A DNA stretch of 64,000 bases from Dyadobacter beijingensis DSM 21582 (GTDB lineage Bacteria > Bacteroidota > Bacteroidia > Cytophagales > Spirosomataceae): NCBI RefSeq assembly GCF_000382205.1, contig NZ_KB907787.1:186001-250000 (forward strand). The letters are read 5' to 3'. Both the position numbers and the translations under genes were made by a program. This document shows, piece by piece, positions 48,542-57,853 of this stretch. Below the pieces are notes generated by a model. That model had not been told where the DNA came from. It saw only the letters and a list, made by a program, of their open reading frames with translations, and made no database searches. The stretch's first letter is position 1, and every line of letters begins with the position of its first letter.

Positions 48542-51500
48542 ATGAGACAAAAGTGTACTGCTTTATCACGTCTGGTAACATTGCTCCTCCTCCTCACAGG
48601 AAGTACCTGGAGTTTTGCCCAAGACAGACAGACCGTCAGCGGGACGGTGCTCGACAAGGATCAGAATCCTTTGCCCGGCGTTTCCTATCTTATTAAAGGA
48701 AGTAACACAGGTGGCGCGACAGACGCCAATGGAAAGTTCAGCGTTGCTGTGCCTTCCGGATCAGCTGTGCTCGTTTTTTCATCGATTGGATTTGTAACAA
48801 AAGAAGTACCGGTGGGTAATGCCACCCAATTGACCGTCAACCTCGACGAGGACAACAAAACGCTTAATGAAGTAGTTATCACCGGTTTCGGTATGTCAAC
48901 CGAAGCCAGAAAGCTTGCCTATTCTGTTCAATCTGTTCAGGGCCAGGATATTACCCGTACTGCAAACGCCAACATGGTGAATGCATTGCAGGGTAAGGTA
49001 GCGGGTGTGATGATCAACCAGGGAACAGGTGGCCCTATGTCTTCTTCCCGTATCCGTATCCGTGGTAATGCGTCTTTGAGCCCTAACACCCAGCCGCTTT
49101 TCGTGGTGGACGGTGTGCTGATCCGCCCGGGAACAACCGGTGCCGACTCGTGGGGTGCCGCGCAGGACTTTGGTAACATCATGAAAAACCTCAACCCGGA
49201 CAACGTGGAATCGATGACCGTACTGAAAGGTTCGGCAGCGAGCTCGCTGTATGGTTCTGAGGCTTTGAACGGTGTGGTGGTAATCCAGACTAAAAAAGGC
49301 CGTACCGACAAAGGCCTTGGTGTGACTTACAACCATACGTCTACCTTCGAAACCGCCTACAAATTCCTCGACCTGCAAAATCAGTTCGGTGCGGGTATCA
49401 GCCCCACATTTGCCAAAGGTGCTGACGGCGTGGACGAAGTGGACCGTGCCAACTATCCATTCTCTTTCGGTCCTGAATTCAAAGGACAAACCGTACGTGA
49501 CCTCGACGGCCGCATGGTGCCATGGAAAGCGAACGATCCTTTGAGCTTCTTCCAGACTGGAAAGTACATCAACCACAACGTAGCTATCGAAGGTGGTAAC
49601 GATCGCAGCTCGTTCCGTGCGTCATTCTCTTCTCTGAAAAACACCTCTATCATGGTGGCTGGTACAGAGCTGAAAAGAAATAACTTCAACATCCGCGGTA
49701 CCCAGAAAATCGGTAAGCTGTTCAGCCTCGACGTAAGCGCTGACTATACCGACAACGACATGGTGAACCCGATCCGCCAGGGTGGTAACTACAACCCTGT
49801 GTTCCGTTTCGTATATGGCCGTCCACGTAACATGGACATCGATTACTGGTCTAAAAACTACATCGACCTCACTGCCGGCGGACGTAAAACCGGTAGCGTT
49901 ACTGACCCTTACGGCATCAGCCAGTTCATGTTCGAGACATTCGAATACAAGCAGATCCGTAACGAGAAAGTATTCCGTGGTAACATCGACCTGAACGGAC
50001 AGATCACCGACTGGCTGAGCTTCCTCCTTCGCGGTAACGTTCAGACCGAACTGTATGCAGGCAGCAACAAAAACAGAGGTGCAGGTACAGGTTTCAGCGG
50101 TGGTGAATACGGTGAATATACCGAAAACAAGAGCCAGACCCGTTTCCAGGGTTTGTTGATGGCCAACAAGCAGCTGAATGACGATTTCAACCTGTCGTTC
50201 AACATCGGTGGTGAAACCAACCGCCTGAACGGCGGCCGTTATTTCCGCGCAGCTACCAACGGCGGTCTCCGCGTTCCCGACGTGTACACACTGGGTAACA
50301 CCCTGAATACATTGAATTACACCAACACGCTCACGCCTTCGAAAAGAATCGACGCGTTGTACGCTTACGGTGATCTGACCTGGAAAGACGCGTTAACATT
50401 GAGCGCAAGCTTCCGTAATGACTGGTCTTCTACCCTGACTTACGCAGACGGCGGCGGTGACTATACTTACTCATACCCATCGGTAGGTATTTCATGGATC
50501 GCGACCGAATCTTTGAAAAACCTGCCTTCATGGTTGTCATTTGGTAAAGTACGTGCAAGCTTGGGTTACACAGGTGGTGATACAGACGCATGGTCTACCA
50601 ACAATACCGGTAAATATGGTCCCAACGGAACATTTACCCAGGCTGACGGCTCACTGGTTAACCTTTCTGCTTTCAAAGACAACACATTGCCTAACTACGG
50701 CTTGAAAAACCGTCTGGCCCGTGAGGTGGAATTCGGTGCTGACGTTCGTTTCTTCAACAACCGTTTGGGCATCGACGCGACCGTCTACAACAAGATCACT
50801 AAAAACGAGATCCTTAGCCTTAACACAACGCCTGAGTCGGGTGTAGGCAGCAAAATTGTAAACGCCGGCCGTATCCAGAACAAAGGGGTGGAGATCTTGC
50901 TCACAGCGACTCCGATCAAACGCAGTAAATTCGAGTGGAATACCAGCGTCAACTTCTCGCGTAACCGCAACAAGGTCCTTGAATTGGTAGAAGGAACTGA
51001 TACCTACACATTGTCACTCGGTTTCGGAGCTGATATGTCATCGGTAGCACGTGTGGGCAAAGACTACGGTACAATCCTCACTTCGTATGCATTCGCACGT
51101 TACGTGAGCGACAATCCTGCACTGAACGGACAGAAAGTAATCGGTGCCAACAGCTCTGCTGAGGGCGGTATCGCATACCTGAGAAGCGGTGCTTACGGAC
51201 AAGGTTCCAAAGAACTGGGTTCAGTTATGGAGAACTTCCTGGCGAGCAATGTGAACTCGTTCCGCTACGGAAACTTCACTGCTACTGTTCAGGCTGATGC
51301 CAAAATCGGTGGTATGATGGCTTCTGCTACACACCAGTACGGTTCTTCTTACGGCGCATTCGCATTCACACTTCCAGGACGTAACACCGAACTGGGTGGT
51401 GTAACCTTCACCGACGCGAGCGGAAACGTTCGTAACGACGGTATCATTCCGGAAGGTGTGTTGGCCAACGGATTCACCGTTCTCGTTGACGGCGCGCCGA

Positions 51501-51874
51501 AGGACCTGGGCGGTATGAGTTATGCCGATGCTGTTACAGCCGGATACGTGAAGCCAATCCCTGCATACCAATATTACCTGAACTTGACCCAATGGGGCTC
51601 AGGTATCCGCGAGTACTCCACTTTCGAAAACTCATGGATTGCATTGCGTGAAGTATCGATCGGTTATAACGTACCTGCTTCATTGCTGAGCAAAGCGAAA
51701 ATCCAGTCGCTGCGTGTAAGCCTCGTAGGACGTAACCTGGGTTACCTGTACAAAACTGCCAAAGACGGCATCAACCCGGAAGGTTTGTATAGCAACAAAG
51801 CTGGTGAGTTCATGGAGTACGGAGGTCTGCCATTCTCACGCAACCTGGGTGTGTCAGTAAGTATTGGTCTCTAA
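48542..51874 (+). CDS. SusC/RagA-type TonB-dependent outer-membrane receptor
   Basis: An 1110-aa protein with a signal peptide (...STWSFAQ near residue 27), a carboxypeptidase-regulatory-like domain (about 30-110; VSGTVLDKDQNPLPGVSYLIKG), the TonB-box region followed by EVVITGFG, a plug (about 120-240; NPDNVESMTVLKGSAASSLYG) and a 22-strand barrel ending NLGVSVSIGL. It imports a ligand captured by the SusD partner, using TonB energy. ATG 48542 is chosen; the frame upstream (from 48467) is not a signal peptide. Codon choice is strongly biased (many AAC, CGT, GGT), as expected for an abundant envelope protein. The substrate is unknown; no glycoside hydrolase is adjacent. Confidence 0.95.
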   Translation: MRQKCTALSRLVTLLLLLTGSTWSFAQDRQTVSGTVLDKDQNPLPGVSYLIKGSNTGGATDANGKFSVAVPSGSAVLVFSSIGFVTKEVPVGNATQLTVNLDEDNKTLNEVVITGFGMSTEARKLAYSVQSVQGQDITRTANANMVNALQGKVAGVMINQGTGGPMSSSRIRIRGNASLSPNTQPLFVVDGVLIRPGTTGADSWGAAQDFGNIMKNLNPDNVESMTVLKGSAASSLYGSEALNGVVVIQTKKGRTDKGLGVTYNHTSTFETAYKFLDLQNQFGAGISPTFAKGADGVDEVDRANYPFSFGPEFKGQTVRDLDGRMVPWKANDPLSFFQTGKYINHNVAIEGGNDRSSFRASFSSLKNTSIMVAGTELKRNNFNIRGTQKIGKLFSLDVSADYTDNDMVNPIRQGGNYNPVFRFVYGRPRNMDIDYWSKNYIDLTAGGRKTGSVTDPYGISQFMFETFEYKQIRNEKVFRGNIDLNGQITDWLSFLLRGNVQTELYAGSNKNRGAGTGFSGGEYGEYTENKSQTRFQGLLMANKQLNDDFNLSFNIGGETNRLNGGRYFRAATNGGLRVPDVYTLGNTLNTLNYTNTLTPSKRIDALYAYGDLTWKDALTLSASFRNDWSSTLTYADGGGDYTYSYPSVGISWIATESLKNLPSWLSFGKVRASLGYTGGDTDAWSTNNTGKYGPNGTFTQADGSLVNLSAFKDNTLPNYGLKNRLAREVEFGADVRFFNNRLGIDATVYNKITKNEILSLNTTPESGVGSKIVNAGRIQNKGVEILLTATPIKRSKFEWNTSVNFSRNRNKVLELVEGTDTYTLSLGFGADMSSVARVGKDYGTILTSYAFARYVSDNPALNGQKVIGANSSAEGGIAYLRSGAYGQGSKELGSVMENFLASNVNSFRYGNFTATVQADAKIGGMMASATHQYGSSYGAFAFTLPGRNTELGGVTFTDASGNVRNDGIIPEGVLANGFTVLVDGAPKDLGGMSYADAVTAGYVKPIPAYQYYLNLTQWGSGIREYSTFENSWIALREVSIGYNVPASLLSKAKIQSLRVSLVGRNLGYLYKTAKDGINPEGLYSNKAGEFMEYGGLPFSRNLGVSVSIGL

Positions 51875-51902
51875 TCAGTCAGAATTGTTAAAAAATATTG
51901 AA

Positions 51903-53582
51903 ATGAAATTCATAAAAGGTAAAATCTTAGCAATGGCTGCCGCAGGTCTGCTCTTCGCCTGCGACAAGCAAGATTTTGTAGATATCAACAACAACCCGGA
52001 CGCGCTTAACTCGATTCCGCCCGAAAACCAGTTCCTGAATGCCACTACCGGTATCCACGGCCAGGATTTCGAATACTATTACGATGTCTACCGTCGCATT
52101 ATGCCATGGATGCAGTACACTACTGACGTCAATGGAAACCAGGGTGCATTTACCCAGAACGTCGACAACTTCTCGCAGCGCTACGGACGCCAGTACAACG
52201 GCGTAGGCGACAGGCTGTACGACCTGGAACAGCTGGTGTTGAAAATGGACGCTGCCACGCAGCCCCGCTACACCAACATGGTTCAGATCGCGCACATCCT
52301 GAAAGCGTATTACACTTTCTACGTGTCGGATATTTACGGTGCTATCCCTTACTCGGAAGCGTTCCAGGGCCGTTACGGCGGTACTTTGCAGCCTAAATAC
52401 GATACGCAGCAGCAGGTTTTCGCTGCGCTCGATGCAGAGTTGAAAACAGCGATCGCTACGTTGAAGCAAACACCGACTACGCCGCAGATCAGCCTGGGCA
52501 ACTACGATCAGTACTACAAAAACGATGCGACAAAATGGATCAAAGCGGCTAACGCGCTCCGTCTTCGCATTGCCATGCGTGTATTGAAAGCGGATGCCGC
52601 AGCTGCAACGCCGATCATCAACGAGGTGCTGGCTTCGCCTGCTGCCGAACTGATGAGCTCTAATGCCGATGGCTGGATCTTCAAGGCGATCTATTCTTTC
52701 ACCGGAACAGACGCTAACTCCAACTGGAACCCGACAACCCTTCGCGCACCGAAGCCGATCGTGGATTTCATGTGGGACAAAAAAGATCCCCGTATCGACG
52801 CATTCTTCGCGCCAAACGGATTCAACGCGACCAACATCGCATTGCTCGTGAAAGCCGGTAAACTGCCTGCCGGAACTCCAGTTCCTGCACGCCGTTACGT
52901 AGGCAGCTTCACCGATCCTGACGTATCCCGCCAGGCGGCTATCCAGCAGCAGTACTACACTGCCGACGTGGTGGACGGTGTTACGATCGATACGCTTTCT
53001 TACCTGCAGCCGAACCTTTGGAGCGCGGGTATAAACTCGAAAACAGGTTTCTCTTACCTGCCTGTGATTACTTATGCTGAATTCTGCTTCATGCGTGCGG
53101 AACTGGCTACGAAGTCGCTCGGAACCGGAACAGCGAAAGCCTGGTACGAAGAAGGTGTGAAAAGCTCGATCCTCTGGTATGACGAAATCGCAAAAGGCGC
53201 ACAAGCTCCTGACTACACCGCGGTAACCGACGCTGAAATCACTGCTTACCTGGCCATGCCTGGTATCGCATTCGACAACGCGAAAGCATTGGAGCAAATC
53301 GCCAGCCAAAGCTACCTGAACTTCTTCAAGCAGCCGCAGGAAGGTTGGGCATTGTGGAAACGCACAGGCTATCCTAACGCGACTTCGGTAGTTCCTTTGC
53401 CGACCGTGAAAAACCTGGGTGCCACATTGGTAATACCACGTCGTGCCCCATTGGCGCTGATCAACGAAACCGACCCTAACGTGGCGAACAAGCAAGCTGC
53501 TTACGCTGCCATGGCTGCCCTGCCAGGCTTCGGAAACAGCCCTCAAGACGCAGCCGGCCGCGTATGGTGGGACAAGCCTTGA
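51903..53582 (+). CDS. SusD/RagB-like surface lipoprotein (SusD-like_2)
   Basis: A 559-aa lipoprotein (lipobox ending at the Cys in LLFACDK, residue 18). DFVDINNNPDALNSIPPE and the following helices, plus YTNMVQIAHILKAYYTFYVSDIYGAIPYSEAF, are typical of the second SusD superfamily. ATG 51903, 28 bases after the susC stop, gives the signal peptide; an in-frame ATG inside susC (51864) is less likely. It should cap the SusC barrel and bind the nutrient. A perfect terminator follows at 53611. Confidence 0.94.
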   Translation: MKFIKGKILAMAAAGLLFACDKQDFVDINNNPDALNSIPPENQFLNATTGIHGQDFEYYYDVYRRIMPWMQYTTDVNGNQGAFTQNVDNFSQRYGRQYNGVGDRLYDLEQLVLKMDAATQPRYTNMVQIAHILKAYYTFYVSDIYGAIPYSEAFQGRYGGTLQPKYDTQQQVFAALDAELKTAIATLKQTPTTPQISLGNYDQYYKNDATKWIKAANALRLRIAMRVLKADAAAATPIINEVLASPAAELMSSNADGWIFKAIYSFTGTDANSNWNPTTLRAPKPIVDFMWDKKDPRIDAFFAPNGFNATNIALLVKAGKLPAGTPVPARRYVGSFTDPDVSRQAAIQQQYYTADVVDGVTIDTLSYLQPNLWSAGINSKTGFSYLPVITYAEFCFMRAELATKSLGTGTAKAWYEEGVKSSILWYDEIAKGAQAPDYTAVTDAEITAYLAMPGIAFDNAKALEQIASQSYLNFFKQPQEGWALWKRTGYPNATSVVPLPTVKNLGATLVIPRRAPLALINETDPNVANKQAAYAAMAALPGFGNSPQDAAGRVWWDKP

Positions 53583-53610
53583 TTTATTAATAGATTTAGT
53601 TAAAGAACAC

Positions 53611-53638
53611 AAAAGGCAAGCCGGTTGGCTTGCCTTTT
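53611..53638. terminator. Bidirectional terminator after susD
   Basis: AAAAGGCAAGCC (53611-53622) pairs perfectly with GGCTTGCCTTTT (53627-53638) around a 4-base loop; T residues follow and A residues precede it. It serves susD and the convergent thioredoxin-fold gene. Confidence 0.9.
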
Positions 53639-53672
53639 TGTATGTATATCCGTCAAGAATGCCGTATTACCA

Positions 53673-54206
53673 TTATTGATTGATCAGACACCCGATCGCC
53701 TCCGTCCGGCTCCTGATGATCATTTCTCCGTTCAATGCAGCTTCAATGGCATTTCGCAGGTAGAGTTCCGTCGCTTTCGCCCGGTTTTTTCCCAATGCAT
53801 AATACCAGTTATCGATCGCGCCGCGGTAGAGGATTTCGCCGTTTGCATTGGTGAGCACGGCCTCCGGCATTGTCGTAGCCTGATAGCGTTTCACCTTTTG
53901 CAGACCGGGGTCCTGGTAGCCTGGTATGTTTGTCTGGTATTTGGTTAAAAAAGCCCTGATATCGTTCCGCTTGACCGCCGGGACGGGGAAAACGGCTTCA
54001 AATGCTATGCCCCTTTTTACATAATCCGCATAAATGCTTTTGATTTCGCGCATATAAGCATTGGAAACGGGGCATTCGGGATCAAGGAAGAGGATGACTT
54101 TGAGGTTACCCGGTCCGGCATGAACGAGGCGCTTTGCGTTAGTAACTGCCATCAGGCCGAGACTAATCCAGCAAAACATCCAGACGATGACGGACCGGGT
54201 TTTCAT
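53673..54206 (-). CDS. Exported thioredoxin-fold (redoxin-like) protein
   Basis: A 177-aa protein with an N-terminal signal or anchor (residues 5-24). The redoxin strand KVILFLDPECPVSNAYMREI has a single active-site-type cysteine, Cys45, in ECPVSN, and TTMPEAVLTNANGEILYRGAIDNWY provides the cis-Pro and the last strands. A second cysteine is almost at the C-terminus (IGCLINQ). This resembles peroxiredoxin-like domains found in periplasmic redox proteins of Bacteroidota rather than CxxC thioredoxins. It begins 4 bases after argH on the same strand, so they are co-transcribed although no functional link is obvious. Confidence 0.72.
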   Translation of the reverse strand: MKTRSVIVWMFCWISLGLMAVTNAKRLVHAGPGNLKVILFLDPECPVSNAYMREIKSIYADYVKRGIAFEAVFPVPAVKRNDIRAFLTKYQTNIPGYQDPGLQKVKRYQATTMPEAVLTNANGEILYRGAIDNWYYALGKNRAKATELYLRNAIEAALNGEMIIRSRTEAIGCLINQ

Positions 54207-54210
54207 GCGG

Positions 54211-55545
54211 TTATTTCAATAATGCTTCCAGAGCGGTGGTTATCTTGTCGTAGCCGAAAGCCGCTATTTCGTTTGCCATTCGCGCTCTGATCTGCTCCGT
54301 TTGCAAATTACCGATACTTCCCTCGTGGCTATGTTTCAATTCGCGCGGTGCCTGGTAGCTGCCGTCGCCAATCTCCGCGCCCACCTGCTTGTACGCGTCG
54401 CGGAAGGGTACGCCCGCGATCACAAGCTCGTTCACACGCTCCACGCTGAACAGCAGGTCGTATTTCGGGTCATCGAGCAGGTTTTGCTTCACTTTCACGT
54501 GTTCGAGCATGAATGCGGCAATGTCGAGGCAGTCGAGGATCTCGTCGAATGCAGGCATCAGGATCTCTTTCAGCAGCTGCATGTCGCGGTGGTAGCCCGA
54601 GGGCAGGTTGCTTAGCACCATCGTTACCTCCATCGGCAATGCCTTCATGCGGTTGGTTTTGGCGCGGAGGAGTTCGGCCACATCCGGGTTCTTTTTGTGC
54701 GGCATAATGCTGCTGCCGGTCGTAAGGTCGTCCGGGAGCACGATAAAGCCGAAATTCTGGCTGTTGTAAAGGCAAACGTCCATGGCAAGCCTCGAAACGG
54801 TGGCGGCGAGCGACGCGATGGCGCTCAATGCGGCTTGCTCCGTGCGACCGCGGCTCATTTGCGCGTACACGACGTTGTGGTGCATGCCTTCGAAGCCGAG
54901 CAGGTCGGTCGTCATCCGGCGGTTCAGCGGGAATGACGAGCCATAGCCCGCGCCGGACCCCAGCGGGTTGCGGTTGGCGAGGCGGTACGCGGCATTGAGC
55001 TGGATAATATCGTCGATCAAGCCTTCTGCATAGGCACCAAACCAGAGCCCGAACGACGACGGCATGGCGATCTGCAAATGCGTGTAGCCGGGCAGAAGGT
55101 CATGCTTGTGTTCTTCCGATTTGCGTGTCAAAACATCGAAAAGCTTTTCCGTTGCCTGCACCACTTCGAACAGCCGGGCGCGGGTGTAGAGCTTCATGTC
55201 CACGAGCACCTGGTCGTTCCGCGAGCGGCCGCTATGGATTTTTTTGCCGGTATCTCCCAGCTTGCGGGTCAGGAGCAATTCCACTTGCGAATGCACATCT
55301 TCGATACCCTCTTCGATCACAAATTCACCGTTTTGGACCTGCTGGTAAATGGCTTTGAGCTCGGTTTTCAATGCGGCCAGATCGCCGGCAGTCAGCAACC
55401 CGATCGTTTCGAGCATTGTTGCGTGGGCGATGTTGCCCAGCACGTCGAATTCAGCCAGATGTAAATCCATCTCGCGGTCGCGGCCAACCGTGAAACGCTC
55501 TATTTTTTCAGAAGTAACAGTATTTTCCTTTTGCCAGAGTTTCAA
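54211..55545 (-). CDS. argH: Argininosuccinate lyase
   Basis: A 444-aa fumarase-superfamily enzyme releasing arginine and fumarate, the last step of arginine synthesis. The signature GSSIMPHKKNPDVAELLR is intact, as are SRNDQV (HSGRSRNDQV), the TH of GYTHLQIA and the catalytic serine loop. Length is a little short for the family (about 450-460) but both ends look complete. It lies upstream of the small redoxin gene and has 220 bases before the NlpC/P60 gene. Confidence 0.95.
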   Translation of the reverse strand: MKLWQKENTVTSEKIERFTVGRDREMDLHLAEFDVLGNIAHATMLETIGLLTAGDLAALKTELKAIYQQVQNGEFVIEEGIEDVHSQVELLLTRKLGDTGKKIHSGRSRNDQVLVDMKLYTRARLFEVVQATEKLFDVLTRKSEEHKHDLLPGYTHLQIAMPSSFGLWFGAYAEGLIDDIIQLNAAYRLANRNPLGSGAGYGSSFPLNRRMTTDLLGFEGMHHNVVYAQMSRGRTEQAALSAIASLAATVSRLAMDVCLYNSQNFGFIVLPDDLTTGSSIMPHKKNPDVAELLRAKTNRMKALPMEVTMVLSNLPSGYHRDMQLLKEILMPAFDEILDCLDIAAFMLEHVKVKQNLLDDPKYDLLFSVERVNELVIAGVPFRDAYKQVGAEIGDGSYQAPRELKHSHEGSIGNLQTEQIRARMANEIAAFGYDKITTALEALLK

Positions 55546-55623
55546 AATGCAGGGATTATAAAAATTGATGATTTATAATTTCACTACAAATTTAACATCA
55601 TTAACCTATTCCTTCCCCTTTTT

Positions 55624-55643
55624 CCGCCGACTGAAGTCTGCGG
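55624..55643. repeat. 20-bp GC-rich palindrome
   Basis: CCGCCGACTGAAGTCTGCGG folds on itself (CCGC/GCGG and GACT/AGTC around GA). Related to the GC-rich palindromes at 21957 and 24101 (shared CCGACTG core with the latter). It is the only notable element in the intergenic stretch 55546-55765. Confidence 0.4.
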
Positions 55644-55765
55644 CCTGGGGATTTTTGCTGTTGGAGGATTTTTTTGTTACCCAATTAGGCGTTTATCGTA
55701 TCAATGGCGCCGCCGCTGGTTTCATATGCCTCGACCGCGGGCAGACGCTGCGGACGTGATCAAGA

Positions 55766-56269
55766 TCATAAGACTCTTTTGACGGCCACAAACCGCTTGC
55801 TGTAATAAGCAGCGTTCAGCAGATCGTACCGGATGCCACCTTTCCAGGCCGAATGGATGAATTTGACATAGCCCGGCGCGACTTCCGTGATGATGCCTAC
55901 GTGGCCGATGTGCTTGCTCTTCGTGCTGTTGCCTTTGAAAAAGATGAGGTCGCCGGGTTTGGCGTCATCGAGTTCGACGTTTTCGCCGTGCTGGGCCTGC
56001 GCGGCGCTCGAATGCGGCAGAGTGATATTCCACTGGTTGAAGCAGTATCGGACGAAGCCGGAGCAATCGAAGCCTCTTTTGGACGAGCCGCCGGAACGGT
56101 AGGGGATATTCAAATGCCGGGTCGCGAAGGTGACCAGCGATTGGATTGGGTTAAGGCTGTCGGCAGCGGTTTCCGGCGTGCCGGGTGCTTTCGCGTAAGA
56201 CGGGGTACTGTATGTGGTGGCTGCAAAAAATAGGATTATTACAACTGCAAAGCGAATCGAAAAATGCAT
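55766..56269 (-). CDS. Exported NlpC/P60 (C40) cell-wall peptidase
   Basis: A 167-aa protein with a signal peptide (to about residue 26, ...YAKA). The catalytic triad is visible: Cys69 in FDCSGFV, His123 in HIGHVGII and a third polar residue near His139 (FIHSAWKG). It should cleave peptide cross-links or stems of peptidoglycan. It has no SH3 or LysM binding domain, so it is a minimal single-domain form. Transcribed alone; nothing beyond A/T-rich sequence was recognised in the 257 bases separating it from the divergent purM apart from the promoter box at 56480. Confidence 0.9.
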   Translation of the reverse strand: MHFSIRFAVVIILFFAATTYSTPSYAKAPGTPETAADSLNPIQSLVTFATRHLNIPYRSGGSSKRGFDCSGFVRYCFNQWNITLPHSSAAQAQHGENVELDDAKPGDLIFFKGNSTKSKHIGHVGIITEVAPGYVKFIHSAWKGGIRYDLLNAAYYSKRFVAVKRVL

Positions 56270-56479
56270 GAAATCAAAAGTGGATTCGGGACTTCAAATG
56301 GTCAGACAAGAGATTCTACGGTTTTCACTGTTGCATACCGCACAATCGTAAAGCTAACGACTTTTTTGCATTTGTCTTATTTTAAGAAATCGTTAATTTT
56401 TGCAATATTTTGTAAATCACTGATTTGCCAGTTTTAGGACTACTTTCGTTAAAGTAAAGGTTTAAGCCCCCATTTTGAC

Positions 56480-56487
56480 TACTTTTG
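56480..56487 (+). promoter_or_regulatory. -7 promoter box of purM
   Basis: TACTTTTG matches TAnnTTTG, 39 bases before the purM start codon. A clear -33 box was not found. Confidence 0.45.
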
Positions 56488-56526
56488 TGGCGGAAATCAG
56501 GATAGCTTACTAATCAATACGCTCAG

Positions 56527-57693
56527 ATGAAAACTACCGACCGTTATCTCCAGCGCGGTGTATCGGCTTCAAAGGAAGATGTGCATAAGGCCATCGAAAA
56601 GATCGACAAAGGACTTTATCCCAAGGCTTTTTGCAAAATAGTCCCCGACACGCTCGCCGGCGATCCCGGGTATTGCACGATCATGCACGCCGACGGCGCC
56701 GGTACGAAAACCTCCCTCGCGTATCTCTATTGGAAAGAAACGGGCGATATTTCCGTCTGGAAAGGCATCGCCCAGGACGCCATCGTCATGAACACCGACG
56801 ACCTCCTTTGTGTAGGGGCCACGGGCCCGATGCTCTATTCGTCCACCATCGACCGTAACAAGAACCGGATCCCCGGCGAAGTGATCGCCGAGGTGATCAA
56901 CGGCGCGGAAGAAGTGCTGGATATGCTCCGAAGCTACGGCGTCGAGATTTACAGCACAGGCGGCGAAACGGCCGACGTCGGCGACCTCGTCCGCACGGTA
57001 ACCGTGAACAGCACGGTAATCGCCCGGATGAAGCGTTCCGAGGTGGTCGACAATGCCAATATTCAGGCCGGCGACGTGATCGTGGGGTTGGCATCTTACG
57101 GGCAAGCTACGTACGAAAGCGAATACAACGGCGGTATGGGCAGCAACGGCCTCACTTCCGCCCGTCACGATATTTTGGGTAAATACCTTTCGAAATACAC
57201 CGAAAGCTACGACCCGGAGGTTAGCGACGACCTCGTTTACAGCGGCAGCAAAAAACTGACCGACGAAGTGGAAGGCGCTCCATTGAATGTGGGTAAATTA
57301 ATCCTCTCACCCACACGTACATACGCACCCGTTGCGAAGGCGCTGCTCGACGAACTGCGGCCGCAAATTCATGGCATGGTACATTGCAGCGGCGGGGCTC
57401 AGACAAAAATTCTACATTTTGTTGATAACCTTCACATTATCAAAGACAACCTGCTCCCCGTACCGCCATTGTTCAGGCTGATCCAGGCCGAAAGCGGCAC
57501 GAGCTGGCAGGAGATGTACAAGGTGTTCAATATGGGGCACAGGCTGGAAATTTACCTTTCCGAGGAAAATGCCGCCCGCGTGGTCGAAATTTCGAAATCT
57601 TTCGGGATCGATGCGCAGGTGATCGGGCGCGTGGAGGCTTCTGACGAAAAGAAACTGACCATTACCAGCGAATACGGCACATTCTATTATTGA
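56527..57693 (+). CDS. purM: Phosphoribosylformylglycinamidine cyclo-ligase
   Basis: A 388-aa AIR synthetase, the fifth step of purine synthesis. MHADGAGTKTSLAYLY is the ATP/substrate loop; MNTDDLLCVGA and STGGETADVGDLVRTVTV are the conserved metal and nucleotide segments; LYWKETGDISVWKGIAQD is present. It is about 40 residues longer than E. coli PurM, in line with what I recall for the Bacteroidota form. Monocistronic, with a promoter box upstream and a strong terminator downstream. Confidence 0.93.
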   Translation: MKTTDRYLQRGVSASKEDVHKAIEKIDKGLYPKAFCKIVPDTLAGDPGYCTIMHADGAGTKTSLAYLYWKETGDISVWKGIAQDAIVMNTDDLLCVGATGPMLYSSTIDRNKNRIPGEVIAEVINGAEEVLDMLRSYGVEIYSTGGETADVGDLVRTVTVNSTVIARMKRSEVVDNANIQAGDVIVGLASYGQATYESEYNGGMGSNGLTSARHDILGKYLSKYTESYDPEVSDDLVYSGSKKLTDEVEGAPLNVGKLILSPTRTYAPVAKALLDELRPQIHGMVHCSGGAQTKILHFVDNLHIIKDNLLPVPPLFRLIQAESGTSWQEMYKVFNMGHRLEIYLSEENAARVVEISKSFGIDAQVIGRVEASDEKKLTITSEYGTFYY

Positions 57694-57722
57694 TACGCCG
57701 CCAGGCTGGCACAAATATATTG

Positions 57723-57751
57723 AGCCTCCGGGAGTTATGCTTCCGGAGGCT
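57723..57751 (+). terminator. Terminator after purM
   Basis: AGCCTCCGG (57723-57731) pairs perfectly with CCGGAGGCT (57743-57751), followed by seven T residues. Confidence 0.9.
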
Positions 57752-57853
57752 TTTTTTGTAGGCAAAGTTTCAGAAAGTAAACGGGCATGACAATTGTAGT
57801 AGCATTTCGTATTGATTGGTAGAAATAATATTGACTATTAAAAACCGTGAAAT

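Noticed and set aside
51927..53612. 561-codon minus-strand frame
   Set aside because: Antisense shadow of the SusD gene, which has a lipobox and clear family motifs.
55565..55759. 64-codon plus-strand frame between argH and the NlpC/P60 gene
   Set aside because: No motif or family, and it contains the 20-bp palindrome; not supported as a gene.
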